Source: an uncultured Steroidobacteraceae bacterium (GTDB taxonomy: Bacteria > Pseudomonadota > Gammaproteobacteria > Steroidobacterales > Steroidobacteraceae). From it: DNA of 7,363 nt. The DNA is taken from assembly GCA_955652795.1 (NCBI GenBank), contig CATPBQ010000321.1, positions 1-7,363 on the forward strand, read 5' to 3'. Made by a program: the position numbers and the translations under genes. This document shows positions 6,810 through 7,363 of this stretch, piece by piece. The notes under the pieces are model-generated. The model searched no databases, was not told the origin of the DNA, and was given only the letters and a program-made list of their open reading frames with translations. Positions within the stretch are counted from its first letter, which is position 1, and the number at the start of each line of letters is the position of its first letter.

Positions 6810-6814
6810 GCGAA

Positions 6815-6820
6815 CTCTCC
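6815..6820 (-). promoter_or_regulatory. Shine-Dalgarno site that sets the fur start
   Basis: GGAGAG on the minus strand ends 5 nt before the GTG at 6809-6807. It supports a 145-residue Fur over the longer reading from the GTG at 6830, which would place this purine run inside the gene. Confidence 0.7.
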
Positions 6821-6846
6821 GGCGGTCCACGGCAGCTGCAACTGCG

Positions 6847-6860
6847 CGCGATCCGCGATC
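6847..6860. repeat. Tandem 7-bp repeat in the fur-bamE divergent spacer
   Basis: Two head-to-tail copies of CGCGATC (6847-6853 and 6854-6860) lie in the 67-bp spacer between the fur and bamE starts, just before the TATGAT element. The copies are exact. The function is unknown, and the short length makes chance a real possibility. Confidence 0.4.
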
Positions 6861-6863
6861 AGG

Positions 6864-6869
6864 TATGAT
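6864..6869 (+). promoter_or_regulatory. Candidate -10 element for bamE
   Basis: TATGAT matches the sigma-70 -10 consensus at five of six positions. It lies 7 nt before the preferred bamE ATG (6877), so transcription would begin at or next to the start codon. No convincing -35 is seen at 16-18 nt upstream. The element could be partly coincidental because an alternative ATG (6865) lies inside it. Confidence 0.35.
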
Positions 6870-6876
6870 TGCCCGG

Positions 6877-7275
6877 ATGATTATCCTCCATCGGGCGCAG
6901 CTGCGCCTACCCTTGGCCGCATTGGCGGCCCTGGTGCTGCTCGCGACGACGCTCAGCGGCTGCGTCTATCGCATGAACATCCAGCAGGGCAACTACCTGG
7001 AGGGCAAGACCGTCGATCAGCTGCAGGTCGGCATGACCCGCAGCCAGGTGCGCTACCTCCTCGGCACGCCGATGGTGCCCGCGGTGTTCGACAAGGACCG
7101 CTGGGACTACCTGTACTACTTCAAGCGCGGGCGCCTGCGCAAACCCGAGGAGCGCCACCTGATCGTGTTCTTCACCCAGGACAAGGTGACACGCTTCGAA
7201 CGCGACAACGTGCCGAATGCGCCACCGCAGGCGCCGGACCAGGGACCGTCGGTATCGAAGTTCCCGACGATCTGA
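6877..7275 (+). CDS. bamE: Outer membrane protein assembly factor BamE (SmpA/OmlA family lipoprotein)
   Basis: Periplasm-facing outer-membrane lipoprotein, a small subunit of the BAM complex that folds beta-barrel proteins into the outer membrane. The product is 132 residues. A basic N-terminus and hydrophobic segment (about 11-25) lead to the lipobox LSGC, with C29 the lipidated residue. Val at +2 rather than Asp predicts Lol transfer to the outer membrane. The mature domain shows NIQQGNYL (34-41), then VGMTRSQVRYLLGTPM and DRWDYLYYF, the SmpA/OmlA signature. The C-terminus is a Pro-rich tail. The ATG at 6877 is chosen over 6865 because it follows the candidate promoter. Both are in frame and give a working signal peptide. 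The frame stays open further upstream, but that part lies antisense to fur. No well-spaced Shine-Dalgarno is present (AGG, 13 nt away). It is divergent from fur and convergent with rnfH. Confidence 0.93.
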   Translation: MIILHRAQLRLPLAALAALVLLATTLSGCVYRMNIQQGNYLEGKTVDQLQVGMTRSQVRYLLGTPMVPAVFDKDRWDYLYYFKRGRLRKPEERHLIVFFTQDKVTRFERDNVPNAPPQAPDQGPSVSKFPTI

Positions 7276-7288
7276 GGCGCGCGCCTCA
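7273..7288. repeat. 16-bp perfect palindrome joining the bamE and rnfH stop codons
   Basis: TGAGGCGCGCGCCTCA is its own reverse complement. Its first three bases are the bamE stop and its last three, read on the other strand, are the rnfH stop. The RNA from either strand could fold into a 6-bp stem with a GCGC loop. No T-run follows on either side, so it is not a standard intrinsic terminator. Confidence 0.6.
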
Positions 7289-7363
7289 AGTCTTGCCGCT
7301 GCGGCGCTCACGCTGCACGCGCTCGCGGCGCCGCTCGCGCGGATCGCGACGCAGCGGTCGGTA
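7286..7363 (-). CDS. rnfH: RnfH family protein (UPF0125), C-terminal fragment cut by the window edge
   Basis: Only the last 25 codons and the stop lie in the window, and the frame is open to the right edge. The peptide begins YRPLRRDPRERRRER and ends in SGKT. This matches the conserved RnfH C-terminus, which in E. coli reads EIYRPLIADPKELRRQR before a basic tail. RnfH is a small ubiquitin-like-fold protein (beta-grasp) of uncertain function, usually encoded with the RatA-type START-domain protein. The order bamE followed by convergent rnfH is the same in E. coli, and ratA would be expected just upstream, beyond the right edge. The call rests on a short motif plus conserved synteny. Confidence 0.85.
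   Translation of the reverse strand, partial: YRPLRRDPRERRRERVQRERRSGKT

Noticed and set aside
6700..6876. Upstream extension of the bamE frame to 6700
   Set aside because: It would place about 59 residues antisense to fur before the signal peptide. A lipoprotein needs its hydrophobic segment near the true N-terminus.

Overview
This window carries ordinary chromosomal housekeeping genes from a high-GC gammaproteobacterium (roughly two-thirds G+C by eye). The gene content and order match the grpE / nadK / recN / bamE / rnfH neighbourhood known from Escherichia coli. Here hrcA, dnaK and fur are added, an arrangement I associate with xanthomonad-like and purple-sulfur-like Gammaproteobacteria. 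I cannot name the genus from sequence alone.

Left part, minus strand: hrcA, grpE and dnaK form a heat-shock cluster read right to left (3493 to 1). dnaK runs off the left edge after 573 codons, and dnaJ would be expected next. HrcA is the CIRCE-binding repressor, GrpE the nucleotide exchange factor and DnaK the Hsp70 chaperone. Good sigma-32-type promoters lie at the hrcA/grpE and grpE/dnaK junctions. In each, the -35 element falls at or just before the upstream gene's stop codon. No CIRCE operator is visible in the window.

Middle, plus strand: nadK (NAD kinase) and recN (SMC-like double-strand-break repair ATPase) are separated by 4 bp and divergent from hrcA. The 193-bp hrcA/nadK spacer holds a perfect 14-bp palindrome. 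recN has a 44-residue Ala/Arg/Pro-rich tail beyond the usual end of the family.

Right part: fur (minus strand) converges on recN, and the two stop codons overlap within one CTAG. bamE (plus strand; outer-membrane assembly lipoprotein) diverges from fur. The last 25 codons of rnfH enter from the right edge on the minus strand and converge on bamE. A perfect 16-bp palindrome contains both of those stop codons.

The region is almost fully coding, with no gene-free stretch over 300 bp. I saw no mobile element, tRNA, rRNA or CRISPR array, and no convincing sign of an undescribed system. The observations worth a second look concern regulation and gene boundaries.
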